From positions 1-58,499 of the forward strand of contig CALUVI010000007.1 in the NCBI GenBank assembly GCA_944324185.1: DNA of 58,499 nt. The letters are read 5' to 3'. Both the position numbers and the translations under genes were made by a program. Below are positions 25,395 through 35,106 of the stretch, one piece after another; the first letter of the stretch is position 1; the number at the start of each line of letters is the position of its first letter. Below the pieces are notes generated by a model. The model worked only from the letters and a program-made list of their open reading frames with translations, did no database searches and was not told where the DNA came from. Source of the DNA: Candidatus Gastranaerophilales bacterium. GTDB taxonomy: Bacteria > Cyanobacteriota > Vampirovibrionia > Gastranaerophilales > Gastranaerophilaceae.

Positions 25395-26429
25395 TCAGCC
25401 TTGACTATAACGGTCGAGGAATATATAGCAGGATTCCATATCATCATTGGAACAGAAGTACGGTGACTCAGTTGCCGTTGTGACAGGTTCAAGGGATTCA
25501 AGATCCGGAAAATCTTTTACGAGTACACTTTCCGAGCTTTCCTGTTTAATAGCATTTCTTATAACATCATTCATTGTAAAAGGTTCATCCTCGTTGTACG
25601 TGTCAAGATCCGGACCGCCTGCATTATAGTACCCCCAGGCTGCACCTTTAGCCTGATAGTATGCCATAGATTTTTTTGTATAAAGGATTTCACCATTACT
25701 CTTAAAATATGCAAATCTTGCGGTCAAAATATTCGAGTCATATTCTGCAATACCGATAGGGCAAATTTTCCCTGTATCCAGAAGAGCAAAGGCAAATATA
25801 TCCGGTTCAATCCGGTCTTTATATTTTTGTTCTCTTTCATCAGGATCGGACTCATCATAATCATCAGCTTCTTTTCCGCCCTTATAAGTATACTCAAGAG
25901 AGTTTGGAGCCTTTTTACCGTTAATATCGACAAACACAAGATAGAAATAGAATCCGTGTTCAACACTATGCAGTCTTTTAGAAATATAAAATTCCATCCC
26001 GTTCGTTGCTGTAAACTGAATGTTATTTCTGACCGCATCTGATGAGAAATCATCGCCTTTAATATCTGCCAGTTTTGTATCAGAGCAAGAATCAGCAAAG
26101 TCATCCTCATCAGTTTTAACATTTGACGTAGTGTTAATATATGTAGTTAAACCTTCACACAAATTTTTTGTACCGGTATCTTGCGTTTCTGAATGTACAG
26201 GAGAATTTCCATCTTCATCGGGCAAGTCGGAGAAAGGTTCACATCCGTCTATTGTCGCATTATAGAAGGCTTTTTCAAGAGCAGTATAAGCATTCATATA
26301 TAAATATTTCATAGCGGATTTTTCAGCCGGCTTCATTACCGTGAGAGCAAGAGCCGTTAGAATCCCGACAATTGCGAGCGCACACAGCATCTCTGCCAGA
26401 GTAAATCCTGATTTATTAGTCTTCTTCAT
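25395..26429 (-). CDS. Type IV prepilin-like protein (last gene of operon)
   Basis: The start at 26429 gives a short basic leader, MKKTNKSG, right before FTLAEMLCALAIVGILTALAL, the class III signal cut by a PilD-type peptidase with Glu at +5. Longer in-frame starts run back through the upstream gene and are not supported. The mature part includes a segment like other pseudopilins, YLYMNAYTALEKAFYNA, and VFVDINGKKAPN, which resembles the Ca-binding D-x-N-G-x-K-x-P-N loop of GspG-like pilins. Several Cys are present (CEPF, CEGL, CSDT, CSNDDMESC), suggesting extracellular disulphides. The start overlaps the preceding gene by 14 bases, so translation is probably coupled. Confidence 0.78.
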   Translation of the reverse strand: MKKTNKSGFTLAEMLCALAIVGILTALALTVMKPAEKSAMKYLYMNAYTALEKAFYNATIDGCEPFSDLPDEDGNSPVHSETQDTGTKNLCEGLTTYINTTSNVKTDEDDFADSCSDTKLADIKGDDFSSDAVRNNIQFTATNGMEFYISKRLHSVEHGFYFYLVFVDINGKKAPNSLEYTYKGGKEADDYDESDPDEREQKYKDRIEPDIFAFALLDTGKICPIGIAEYDSNILTARFAYFKSNGEILYTKKSMAYYQAKGAAWGYYNAGGPDLDTYNEDEPFTMNDVIRNAIKQESSESVLVKDFPDLESLEPVTTATESPYFCSNDDMESCYIFLDRYSQG

Positions 26430-27078
26430 CTTCTTTAGCATCTTCTGTTTCACTTTTTGCATCTTTTGTAATATTAGATCTGTATAAATATTCTTTTTCC
26501 ATAGTACCTTCAACGGAAATACGTCCGTCCTGATAAACCTTAACATTAAATCTGTCCGGTTTTTCACAGGAATCTTTGTCATAGAAACAATTAGGTTTCT
26601 TGTCACCGTTTACATCCATATAAATATCATAAGGAGTAGTATTATCGGCAAAATTTGTAATCGGCAGAATCCAAACTACGCCGTCAGTTGTGATAAATGA
26701 AAAATCAGACGGATTTGAACCATCGGTAAAATCATGTTCGGAGCAATCTATACCGGAAGCTCTGTTGACTCTTGAGGCAAAAATCTCACAGAATTTTGTA
26801 TCACCTTGATAAGTCTCACCTTTTACAGTTACTGATTCAGTATTACCGAAATAAGGACTGGCTGAGGGATTATTTGATTCCGGGTACAATTCTTCATCAT
26901 TTATCATTTCTGATACTGCACGTTCGGTAATATAATAAGCTTTTTTAAACATCATCATTTCCTGATTAGGGAGAATACTTTTAAGAACAGGAAGCAATAC
27001 CATAGCGAGGAAAGCTACAATGCCTACCGTTATACACATTTCACCGAGCGAAAACCCGTATTTTAGATTTTTTTTCAT
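26416..27078 (-). CDS. Type IV prepilin-like protein
   Basis: The start at 27078 is chosen because AAAGG precedes it at a good distance; an in-frame ATG 15 bases earlier is also possible. MKKNLKYG is the leader and FSLGEMCITVGIVAFLAMVLL the N-terminal helix with Glu at +5. The body of about 190 residues contains YDIYMDVNGDKKPNCFYDKD, a D-x-N-G-x-K-P-N loop as in GspG-like pilins, here inside a Cys pair. The C-terminal tail is very acidic (SETEDAKEDEED). It lies fourth in a five-gene prepilin operon. Confidence 0.78.
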   Translation of the reverse strand: MKKNLKYGFSLGEMCITVGIVAFLAMVLLPVLKSILPNQEMMMFKKAYYITERAVSEMINDEELYPESNNPSASPYFGNTESVTVKGETYQGDTKFCEIFASRVNRASGIDCSEHDFTDGSNPSDFSFITTDGVVWILPITNFADNTTPYDIYMDVNGDKKPNCFYDKDSCEKPDRFNVKVYQDGRISVEGTMEKEYLYRSNITKDAKSETEDAKEDEED

Positions 27079-27099
27079 AACTTTACCTTTCATATATTA

Positions 27100-29040
27100 T
27101 TACCAAGTAATTATAATTGCACCGCCGGCACCGGAAGAAGCCCCTGATCTTACAAGAGTTTCTACAGGATTACAACTATCTCTTTCTATATCGTAAGAGA
27201 GTTCTCTTGAGACTTCGCTGCCGTATTTCAACTGAATTTTATAGTACCCGTATGGTTTAGTACATTTATCCGTCATTTTATTTCCTGAACCGCCGGCGCC
27301 AAATCCCGGAAGTTCAGCCATTAAGAATTTTGTAAATACATCAGAAGATACATACACTGATTCGCCTCCCGAAACAGAAGAGTTGAAAGAGGAAGGAAGA
27401 CTTGAGAAACTGCCGGAACCATCTACATAACTAAATCCCGGATAATCGTGTATTGTAGTTCCTGTATTATATTTTCCGCCTTCTGCTGTAAACCGTAAAG
27501 AGCCGTTATTACAAGAAAGTGTTGTATACAAACCGGCTTCCAGATTTTTTATTTCCTGTGCAGAAATTGTATCATCAATAGGCGGTCCGCCGGAGGCAAC
27601 ACCGAACACGCAATCATCTCCCAGAGTCGGAACATAATATGTGCTTACACCGGCAGCAGAGCCTCCGCCATTACCGGTTTCATGAAATCTTGTATTCAAA
27701 TTTGTTATAATTCCGACAGACGGGATACTATCTGAAGCGGTACCTGTAATGCCTGCTGACATCTGAAACTCTGCAGGCCATCCTCCGCCGGAAAGCCCGT
27801 CTGCATCCTGCCCGTCTTCATAATACCAAGAATATGACCCGCTTATCTGTTCCGCACTTGCAGATAGCCAGCCGCCTTTACCTCCTGTAGCACGTTCCGT
27901 ATTTGATACACAGTATGTATTCCATACCTTTAACGCGCCGTATCTTTCCACATCAGCACCGTCTTCCGCATATATAGTACCTGTTAAGCCTGAGGAATCA
28001 ATATCAGGACCACTTGCTCCTGACGAAGGTGCTGATGACGACCATCCTGCACATGATCCGGCAGAAGAAGTCGAACCGGATACTACTCCTGAATCAAATA
28101 ATTGCATTAAATATGCCTTCGTTCCATCTATTTCTACTCTATTGAGAGAACTATCCAAAAAGTTTATAGTACCATCAATATATACATACTTTCCGGCACC
28201 GCCACCACTTCCTCGCCCATACGCAACACTGTTGGTACCGAAACTTAAAGAAAAGTTACCTTCTCCAAAAGCAGCAGCAAGCATGCTGTTGTATGAACTT
28301 GTGCGAGACGGACCCGGAACACCGTAGCACCAGGAATCAGCACCTGCGGCACAATATTTATCATCTGTAATAGTCTTATAAGCTTCACTTATAATATCAT
28401 TTACCTCCTCTTGCGTGAGTCCTGCAGGTTCAGTCTGTTCTCCGCTGCCTTCAGTTCCGCCGCCGGAACCTTCACCGCCCTCACCGCCTTCCGGAGCTGC
28501 TTCAATTATTGGTCCGAAGTATGATATATACGGACTTGACAATGGTGTATATCCCCTTGAAACATCACCGCCATTTCCACCTCTTCCTGTGTAAGCAGTT
28601 ATTCTGTAGCTTGCACCTTTTAGAATCTGCTGCAGTTGGCCACCGTCAGGAAAAGCGTAGGCAGAGCCGCTTTGCGTACCTGATTTTATATTATAACTCG
28701 CAGTTCTGTCTGACGTTTCATCCCAGGGATCACGTAAATATTCATATCCGCCGGCTCCGCCGCCTATTAATTCAACTTTGAAAATTGCAGCTTTTCTCGG
28801 AGGTTTGAAACTGCAAGCACCGTAATCCCGTGAAATCTCTCTGGTAGAATTATAATAACGCTGCTCCAAACCGCCGCCGCTGTTAAAACAAATATACTTG
28901 CCGTGATAAACTCTTTGCGGGATATTCTTTATTCTCTTTGTAATGATAGGAGTTGACGCTGCCAGTATCATTGATATAAAAACAAAAAATACCATTAATT
29001 CAATTAAAGTAAAACCGGATTTTAAATTATTATATTTCAT
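27100..29040 (-). CDS. Large Gly-rich prepilin-like protein
   Basis: The start at 29040 follows TGAGGA by 5-6 bases; an in-frame ATG 12 bases upstream is less well placed. MKYNNLKSG leads to FTLIELMVFFVFISMILAAS, a class III prepilin helix with Glu at +5. Just after the helix come KYICFNSGGGLEQRYYN and CSFKPPRKAAIFKV, which recur in the two genes upstream, then over 500 residues rich in Gly, Ser and Tyr (GGGAGG, GGEGGEGSGGG, SGAGSG-like runs), ending GGAIIITW. At 646 residues it is far longer than ordinary pilins. It could form an adhesive tip or surface shaft; the assembly proteins are not in the window. Confidence 0.72.
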   Translation of the reverse strand: MKYNNLKSGFTLIELMVFFVFISMILAASTPIITKRIKNIPQRVYHGKYICFNSGGGLEQRYYNSTREISRDYGACSFKPPRKAAIFKVELIGGGAGGYEYLRDPWDETSDRTASYNIKSGTQSGSAYAFPDGGQLQQILKGASYRITAYTGRGGNGGDVSRGYTPLSSPYISYFGPIIEAAPEGGEGGEGSGGGTEGSGEQTEPAGLTQEEVNDIISEAYKTITDDKYCAAGADSWCYGVPGPSRTSSYNSMLAAAFGEGNFSLSFGTNSVAYGRGSGGGAGKYVYIDGTINFLDSSLNRVEIDGTKAYLMQLFDSGVVSGSTSSAGSCAGWSSSAPSSGASGPDIDSSGLTGTIYAEDGADVERYGALKVWNTYCVSNTERATGGKGGWLSASAEQISGSYSWYYEDGQDADGLSGGGWPAEFQMSAGITGTASDSIPSVGIITNLNTRFHETGNGGGSAAGVSTYYVPTLGDDCVFGVASGGPPIDDTISAQEIKNLEAGLYTTLSCNNGSLRFTAEGGKYNTGTTIHDYPGFSYVDGSGSFSSLPSSFNSSVSGGESVYVSSDVFTKFLMAELPGFGAGGSGNKMTDKCTKPYGYYKIQLKYGSEVSRELSYDIERDSCNPVETLVRSGASSGAGGAIIITW

Positions 29041-29060
29041 ATTTGTCCTCATTAAAAATA

Positions 29061-29549
29061 TTACCAGCTAATCATCAATCCCGTACGCATTGCACCGCTA
29101 TTATATATTTTAGAATCAGGATACGTAAGTTTAAAGTAATTGCGCATATTCTCTGCATCTTCATTACTGGATAGGGTTAAAGAACCTGTAGTGGATTCAA
29201 TACGAATATTTGAGCCATCTATTATAATACTCAAATCATTATTTATATTCGGTTGAAAGTCAGAATATAAAACAGTGCCGTAAGTATTTATATTAAAAAA
29301 TGCTACACCTGAAGGAGGTTCAAATCTGCAGGAACCTCCGGCACTGCTAAGACTGGATTCAACATTTTCTCTTACATACCGCTGCATAAGAGTTGCTCCG
29401 TCAAGATAGCATTCAAAATATCCATGAGAAGTAAGTTGTCTCTTTGGTTGCGGTTTAGTAGTTATAACCTTTGATGCGCAGGAAAACAGAATGGCTATAA
29501 TTGCCATTACTACAAGAGCTTCAGCTAAAGAAAAACCTTTTTTTACCAT
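29061..29549 (-). CDS. Short prepilin-like protein of the Gly-rich pilin set
   Basis: The leader is MVKKG, followed by FSLAEALVVMAIIAILFSCA with Glu at +5. HGYFECYLDGATLMQRYV and CRFEPPSGVAFFNI match the conserved head of its two large neighbours, and the end TGLMISW matches their C-termini, but the Gly-rich centre is missing, so the 162-residue protein is a minimal version of the same fold. It overlaps the upstream gene by 7 bases, suggesting translational coupling. It may act as a minor or capping subunit. Confidence 0.72.
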   Translation of the reverse strand: MVKKGFSLAEALVVMAIIAILFSCASKVITTKPQPKRQLTSHGYFECYLDGATLMQRYVRENVESSLSSAGGSCRFEPPSGVAFFNINTYGTVLYSDFQPNINNDLSIIIDGSNIRIESTTGSLTLSSNEDAENMRNYFKLTYPDSKIYNSGAMRTGLMISW

Positions 29550-31162
29550 GATATTACTATTGCTCCCGGATTACCGCCTGTTGCTGTACAATAGCCTGTA
29601 CCCTCACTCGTACCTCCGCTTGGGCACGCTATAGAAGCACTGCCGCCTCCGGCACCGGATATTGGCTCAAGTGACTCCGTCCCGGTTTGTACACCGTTAA
29701 TCTTGTGTACAGCAGAACCTTCAATATGAGTAACTATAGGAAATGCACCCGCACCTGATTTTCCCGGCGCTAAACCGTTTTTTATTAACTCTGCAAGTCT
29801 GCTTGTATAACCGTTTGCCGATGCGACTGAAATACTCGGTGCACTTCCCTCAAACGCTGTCGGATAATATTCCTTAGGGAACGGTAAGTCGTCTTTAGAT
29901 ACAGGGATTAAATAATTATTATAAGTAGCTCCGTCACTTCCGGACTGTGCAATCAAAAAGTCACGCCAGCTTCCGTCAGAGTCTTTTATCTGGATAACGG
30001 AACGCTGAGAAGTGCTCGCAGCCGGTATAAGTCTCATTTCAGTACCTGACGGAATATTTTCAAGCATTTTTATTTCATTTGTACCGGGTGCACCTGCCAC
30101 CCCAAAGGTTGCTCTTATGGCAAGAGACTGTGTTTCATAAGGAATCGAACCCCCACCGCCGGAAACAGAGCCGGCTTTAGCCCATACAGCTGCTCTTCCG
30201 CAGCCGATACCTCCTGCTTGAGCATTATTCAGCTGTACCGCATTGACAACTTCTATTTCACCGGCAATTTCTGTTCTGTCATTATTGTTGATGTTAAAGT
30301 CTTCACCGTTTTCACCTCTTCTTGATTCACCGGTAGCCTTGACAACTTCACCGTCTTTTCCGTCTCCGGAAGGTTTTAAAGATATGTATTTGCCGGAATT
30401 AAAACTTAATGTTGTTTCTGTAGTTTTTTGGGTAAATCTCACATTATCTTTCACACCATTAGGGTCATATTCAAGTTTTGCGCGCACTATATATTGAGCA
30501 CCTTTTCCTGAATCGCCGCCATCAGCCTTAAGATCAGATCTACAGTCTGCCGGGCATCTCGATATATCATCAGCACAAGTATATTGACATTCTTCATTAA
30601 ATGTTCCGTACTTGTAATCATCACGTATAGGCACACACTTCCCATCCCCGGAAGCTCCTACAGGTGATAGTAAAGTATATTGCGGCCAATTTTCTTTAGG
30701 AATAGAATTCCACTGCTTATTCCATTCTTCTCTTACCCAATCCGGAACATCTTCACTCTGGATACTTGTCAGAAAATCTGTTCCCATACTAACAGAACCG
30801 CTAATATTTGTTGTGGCGGAAACATAACTGGGAGCCATGTACAATCCGTGCGCACCGTCTCCGCCGGCACCGACTGCCTGCAAAACAAAACGGTTTGCCG
30901 GCGGTGCTTTAAAATAACAAGCACCGGATACGACTGTTTCTGTACCGCTCCGGTCATCAACATTATCAGAAGTAAATTGTATTAACTGACTGCCGTTATA
31001 AAAACATTCCATGGTTCCGTGTCTTTCAAGAGCTTCAGCAGGTTTTTGCAATTTTTTCTGCCCGAGCATAGGAACACCAAGCGCACCTATAAATCCTATA
31101 ATAACAAGCGTGATAAGAATCTCCGCCAAGGTAAAACCATGTCTATGCATTCTTTTTTTCAT
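29543..31162 (-). CDS. Large Gly-rich prepilin-like protein (first gene of operon)
   Basis: MKKRMHRHG precedes FTLAEILITLVIIGFIGALG, a class III prepilin signal with Glu at +5. The head GTMECFYNGSQLIQF and CYFKAPPANRFVLQAVG is shared with the next two genes. The central part is Gly/Ser-rich with a Cys cluster (ECQYTCADDISRCPADC) that is probably disulphide-bonded outside the cell. GAGGGSASIACPSGG and a terminal PGAIVISW close the protein. The ribosome site is weak (GATAGG). A good promoter lies 66 bases upstream of the ATG, so this is the first gene of the five-gene operon. Confidence 0.74.
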   Translation of the reverse strand: MKKRMHRHGFTLAEILITLVIIGFIGALGVPMLGQKKLQKPAEALERHGTMECFYNGSQLIQFTSDNVDDRSGTETVVSGACYFKAPPANRFVLQAVGAGGDGAHGLYMAPSYVSATTNISGSVSMGTDFLTSIQSEDVPDWVREEWNKQWNSIPKENWPQYTLLSPVGASGDGKCVPIRDDYKYGTFNEECQYTCADDISRCPADCRSDLKADGGDSGKGAQYIVRAKLEYDPNGVKDNVRFTQKTTETTLSFNSGKYISLKPSGDGKDGEVVKATGESRRGENGEDFNINNNDRTEIAGEIEVVNAVQLNNAQAGGIGCGRAAVWAKAGSVSGGGGSIPYETQSLAIRATFGVAGAPGTNEIKMLENIPSGTEMRLIPAASTSQRSVIQIKDSDGSWRDFLIAQSGSDGATYNNYLIPVSKDDLPFPKEYYPTAFEGSAPSISVASANGYTSRLAELIKNGLAPGKSGAGAFPIVTHIEGSAVHKINGVQTGTESLEPISGAGGGSASIACPSGGTSEGTGYCTATGGNPGAIVISW

Positions 31163-31234
31163 TCTAATAGCCTATCTCTTGCTTATTAACGTACGTGCTC
31201 CAGCAGGGTACCAGTATACCCTATTATATTTTAT

Positions 31235-31263
31235 ATAATAACATATATACTATTCTTTGTAAA
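31235..31263 (-). promoter_or_regulatory. Promoter of the prepilin operon
   Basis: On the minus strand TTTACA (31263-31258) and TATTAT (31240-31235) are separated by 17 bases. The leader contains a small stem GGGTA...TACCC. Confidence 0.65.
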
Positions 31264-31299
31264 CCCGTCTTGTTTTTATAGAACGGTAGCGTGCATTCA

Positions 31300-31679
31300 A
31301 GCTCCGGAACATCAACGCGTGTTCCGGAGCCGGCAGCGGGGGAAGCTGAAGCGTCCCTCACCCGCATTTGTAGCTCGCTGCCACTTGCACAACTGCGACT
31401 TCCCCGATTGGAGAGGTAAGCGCGCTTATTGGATGAGGCGACACTTGAACGACTTCGCGCATTCCTTCCCTTTTGAGGGAAGGTTAGGAAGGGTGCTTAT
31501 GTTTGTATTGAAAAGCTTATCACCCTCACCTTCTCTCCCTCATATAGGGAGAGAGACGCTTCGGCGTTAATTGGGCGTGATAAGAGCTGAACGACCTCGC
31601 GCGTTCATTCCCGTCCCATGCTCATCCGGCTTGTAGTGATACTTACTAGAACGATACATTTACCCCCATTTACCCCCAT
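31300..31679. repeat. GC-rich intergenic repeat block, left of the acyltransferase
   Basis: The block holds a stem GCTCCGGAACA/TGTTCCGGAGC (31300-31329), stretches such as CTTCCCTTTTGAGGGAAGG, CTCTCCCTCATATAGGGAGA and CGGCTTGTAGTGATAC, and no gene. Bases 31481-31610 match 32884-33010 in the same orientation with scattered differences. Confidence 0.75.
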
Positions 31680-32762
31680 TTACCACTCCTTCACTACGGG
31701 TATCTTGGTTTTAATCCATTTAAGCAGTTGTCCGGTATACGTTGTTATCACCATAGTTAACACAAAATACAAATACGTATTCTGAACAGGGTTGAAAATC
31801 CAGTATATATTATGATTATTGCGTTCGCTTATCGGAATTCCGTTTACCCAAAAGATAGCAGCTGTAATCAAATACATTACAAAAAGGTGATTTGCCATTA
31901 TGTGATAAGTATTTTCACCTACCAATTTTATAAATTTAATATCTTTTAAGTAATTGTATGTTACGTGAATAAACCATAAAGAAAACCAGATTCCGGTAAT
32001 GCTCGTAAGAACCGGAACAACAATCTGGCTGTCAAACCTTGCCCACACAAGCACATAGCTTAAACCTATTCCGTGGGTCGGGTCAAAATCACGGTTAAAA
32101 TGCCATAAAACCGCCTGAATACAAAGAACAATTCCCAGAATTTTTGGAGTAAAAATATTGTAATTTCCGTGAATTTTCCGTATATAAAAATGTCCTAAAT
32201 ACACAAAAAACAGAGAAAACATTATTCTTATAATTATTAAAAATACCGGAGTAAGCGGAAATATTTTTGAAAGCGGAATCGCCGCAAACCCCATTATTGT
32301 ATAAATTGCAGTTTTTATTTTGATATCAAGATTCCTGAATTGTCTTTCAAGAAACAAAAATGTCACCATTGTCATAAACAGTTGGGTTACGAACCACATC
32401 GGGCAGGATAAGTCAAACTGATGCCCGTTCAAAAATGGTGTTATAAAAAAGTTTTTCCAGCTTAATTCCATTCCCCAGAATTTGCCTGTAAGTTTATCAA
32501 TAACAATTGTTACAACCGCATAAAACGCCGAATATATAAAATACAAAACAAGCAGACTCTTTACCCTGCGCTTTATAAACTCGGCAACATTGTCCAGATA
32601 CTTATCTTTAAAAAGCATTCCGGATATAAAGAAGAATAAAGCCAGTTGAAACGAATACGGCGGAAACATATCAAACAATCTGAATTCCAGATGCCCTGAT
32701 ACAACAAGAGTTATAGCAAGCGCCTTTAATATATTTATTTTGTCAGATAAAATTTTGTCCAT
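31680..32762 (-). CDS. Acyltransferase-3 family membrane protein
   Basis: The 360-residue protein has about ten hydrophobic helices and the acyltransferase-3 N-terminus INILKALAITLVVSGHLEF, whose His is the likely catalytic base. FFISGMLFKDKY follows, as in OafA/WecH-like proteins. CPMWFVTQLFMT is the next conserved loop. Such enzymes transfer acetyl or other acyl groups from cytoplasmic acyl-CoA to surface sugars. No glycan genes flank it; instead it sits alone between two related repeat blocks, with its stop codon touching the left block. The gene may have been gained or moved by recombination between repeats. Confidence 0.8.
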   Translation of the reverse strand: MDKILSDKINILKALAITLVVSGHLEFRLFDMFPPYSFQLALFFFISGMLFKDKYLDNVAEFIKRRVKSLLVLYFIYSAFYAVVTIVIDKLTGKFWGMELSWKNFFITPFLNGHQFDLSCPMWFVTQLFMTMVTFLFLERQFRNLDIKIKTAIYTIMGFAAIPLSKIFPLTPVFLIIIRIMFSLFFVYLGHFYIRKIHGNYNIFTPKILGIVLCIQAVLWHFNRDFDPTHGIGLSYVLVWARFDSQIVVPVLTSITGIWFSLWFIHVTYNYLKDIKFIKLVGENTYHIMANHLFVMYLITAAIFWVNGIPISERNNHNIYWIFNPVQNTYLYFVLTMVITTYTGQLLKWIKTKIPVVKEW

Positions 32763-32883
32763 AGAATTAATTATATATTAAAAACATACATCTTGAAAAT
32801 TTGTAATAAAGTCTAGGTTTTAAGAATATAAACACTGCACCGACCTCCCAGTCCGGAGACTAGTTTAACGCTGTCAACAAAGC

Positions 32884-33262
32884 AGGTTAGGAAGGGTGCT
32901 TCTGTTTCTGTTGTAAGAGCTATCACCCTCACCTTCTCTCCCTCATATAGGGAGAGAGACGCATCGGCGTTAATTTGGCGTGACAAGAATTGAACGACCC
33001 CGCGCATTCCCTCTCCCCTTTGGGGCGAGGGTTAGGGAGAGGGGAACATTACACTTAGCGTTCAGCCTACCCTCCCCTTGTGGGAGGGTCGAAATCTTTG
33101 ATTTCGGGGAGGGGTTTTATACAGACATTACGTCTGTAATTTTAATGCCTAAAATTATCATGGACAATTGTGCCCCAAAGGGGAGAGGGGATGTGCGCAG
33201 TCGTTCCAAGCTCGTCCGGCTTGTAGTGATACATACCGGAGTGATACATTCCCCCGAGGGGG
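32884..33262. repeat. GC-rich intergenic repeat block, right of the acyltransferase
   Basis: Starts with a direct copy of 31481-31610, followed by CCTCTCCCCTTTGGGGCGAGG, CCTCCCCTTGTGGGAGGGTC, a GGGGAGAGGGG segment and another CCGGCTTGTAGTGATACAT. Short reading frames here are low-complexity repeat translations, not genes. Bases 32763-32883 show nothing. Confidence 0.75.
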
Positions 33263-33363
33263 CAAAAATAACCCGCTCAAATTCCAAACAAAATCTTAAT
33301 AAAATTTTTACTGGAAAAGCAAAATCCCCTGTGATATTATAGTCACAATTGAGAGGGAAGAGA

Positions 33364-35106
33364 ATGAATACAGCCGAATATTTGGTAAAAAAGCTTGAGG
33401 AACTCGGAGTTAACGATTTTTTCGGACTTCCGGGCGATTATAACTTTAATATTTTATACGCAATAGAAAACAACCCCAACACAAAATGGATAGGCTGCAC
33501 AAACGAACTTAATGCCGGTTATGCGGCGGACGGGTATGCCAGAATTAGAGGTTACGGCGCTATTGTTACAACGTACGGTGTCGGAGAACTCAGCGCAATA
33601 AATGCTATTGCAGGGAGTGCAGCGGAGAATGTTCCTGTTATAAGCATTGTGGGTGTTCCGGCAACCAAAACGATTGAAAACAAAACAATGGTTCACCATA
33701 ATTTTCAGGATGTAAACTACTACGCCTGCTATGAAGCGCATAAGCCGATTACCGCCGCTTGCGCTTATCTTACAAGAGACAATGCAAAGCTTGAAATCGA
33801 CAGGATTCTAAAAGTTTTTGTTAAAGAGAAGAAGCCTGTTTATGTTGCAATTCCGATGGACATTGCAACAATGGAAATCTCTGAGAAAGAAGTTTCTTAT
33901 GGCTGGTCGAGCGATGAAGAAGTTTTGAGGCTTGTTACAGGCAAAATCGTCGCAAAGATTAACAATTCCAAAAATCCGGTAATCCTCGGAGATCTTCTGG
34001 TAAAGCGTTTTGATGCCAGAATTGAATACAAGGAATTTGTTGAAAAAACAAGAATTCCCGTAACAAACTTCCTTATGGGAACAAATTTGATTGATATGGA
34101 CTATGACCTGTATCTGGGCGGGTATTATGCGCAATTCGGGAATCCGGAAGCTGAAAAATATATTAACGAAACAGACTGCTTAATCTCCGTTGGTCCTGTT
34201 TATACAGATCTTAACGCTTTCGGGTTTAATCTGCCGTACAAGCTTAATGACCATATAGCAATTTACGGAACGTACACGTATGTTGACGGCGCAAGGTACA
34301 ACAACGTTAAAATGGCAGATGTTCTGGAAGCAGTCACAAAGCTTGTTGATACTAAAGATATGAAGATTTCAAAGCCGCAAATAGGTTATGAACATAAAGA
34401 GGCAAAAAACGAGCCTCTTACTTCGGCATATATTTACCCCCGCTTGCAGGAATTTATAAAAGAAAATGATATTCTGGTTGCAGAAACCGGCATAATTCCT
34501 CACGGGGTTGCGCCGATGAAACTTCCTGCAAATGTAGAGCTTCAAACTCAGACGTTATGGGGTTCAATCGGCTGGGCAACACCTGCAACTCTCGGCGTAT
34601 GTTTGGCAAAATCGAATTCCAGAGTTATTCTGATTACGGGGGAAGGCTCGCATCAGCTTACGGCAATGGAGATTGGCAATATGCTGAGACGCGGAATTAA
34701 GCCGGTTGTTATTGTACTTAATAACAAAGGTTATACGATTGAGCGTGTACTTTCAGACTCTCCGGACGACTGCTTTAATGATATTATGCAGATGAATTAT
34801 TCCAAGTTTGCAAGAGTTTTTGACGGTGATATCTGGTCTACAAAGGTTACAACTGCCGAAGATTTTGACAAAGCGTTAAAAGTCACACAGATTATGAACA
34901 AAATGTGCTATATAGAAATTTGTACAGAAGCTATGGATATGCCAAAATTGACAGAGGACTTGATTTCCTGCTTTAAGAAAAAAGCTGCCGAGAACAAGGC
35001 GCCGGCAGTTCAGATAAAACCGGCAGAGGAAGAAAGTTTTTCGCCAAGCTGCAGTCTTGATAAATTTGAAACAGTTGTTCATAAAGGGCTTTCGGAGGTA
35101 GAATGA
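33364..35106 (+). CDS. Thiamine-diphosphate 2-keto acid decarboxylase (pyruvate/indolepyruvate type)
   Basis: The enzyme decarboxylates a 2-keto acid to an aldehyde. ATG at 33364 follows GAGGGAAGAG; a TTG 15 bases earlier is less likely. GLPGDYNFNILYAIE and ELNAGYAADGYAR (with the Glu that activates the cofactor) open the protein. MVHHNFQD carries the His-His pair typical of pyruvate and indolepyruvate decarboxylases and absent from acetolactate synthases. GEGSHQLTAMEIGNMLRR and VVIVLNNKGYTIE form the diphosphate site. The 580-residue length fits. Ethanol fermentation or aromatic aldehyde formation are both possible; substrate cannot be read. The stop overlaps the start of gmk by 4 bases. Confidence 0.85.
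   Translation: MNTAEYLVKKLEELGVNDFFGLPGDYNFNILYAIENNPNTKWIGCTNELNAGYAADGYARIRGYGAIVTTYGVGELSAINAIAGSAAENVPVISIVGVPATKTIENKTMVHHNFQDVNYYACYEAHKPITAACAYLTRDNAKLEIDRILKVFVKEKKPVYVAIPMDIATMEISEKEVSYGWSSDEEVLRLVTGKIVAKINNSKNPVILGDLLVKRFDARIEYKEFVEKTRIPVTNFLMGTNLIDMDYDLYLGGYYAQFGNPEAEKYINETDCLISVGPVYTDLNAFGFNLPYKLNDHIAIYGTYTYVDGARYNNVKMADVLEAVTKLVDTKDMKISKPQIGYEHKEAKNEPLTSAYIYPRLQEFIKENDILVAETGIIPHGVAPMKLPANVELQTQTLWGSIGWATPATLGVCLAKSNSRVILITGEGSHQLTAMEIGNMLRRGIKPVVIVLNNKGYTIERVLSDSPDDCFNDIMQMNYSKFARVFDGDIWSTKVTTAEDFDKALKVTQIMNKMCYIEICTEAMDMPKLTEDLISCFKKKAAENKAPAVQIKPAEEESFSPSCSLDKFETVVHKGLSEVE

Noticed and set aside
26430-26606. Longer N-terminus for the last prepilin gene
   Set aside because: It would overlap the preceding gene heavily and bury the prepilin signal 60 residues inside the protein.
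32813-33342. Reading frames in the repeat block right of the acyltransferase
   Set aside because: They translate repeats into low-complexity Pro/Arg/Gly peptides and have no ribosome sites.
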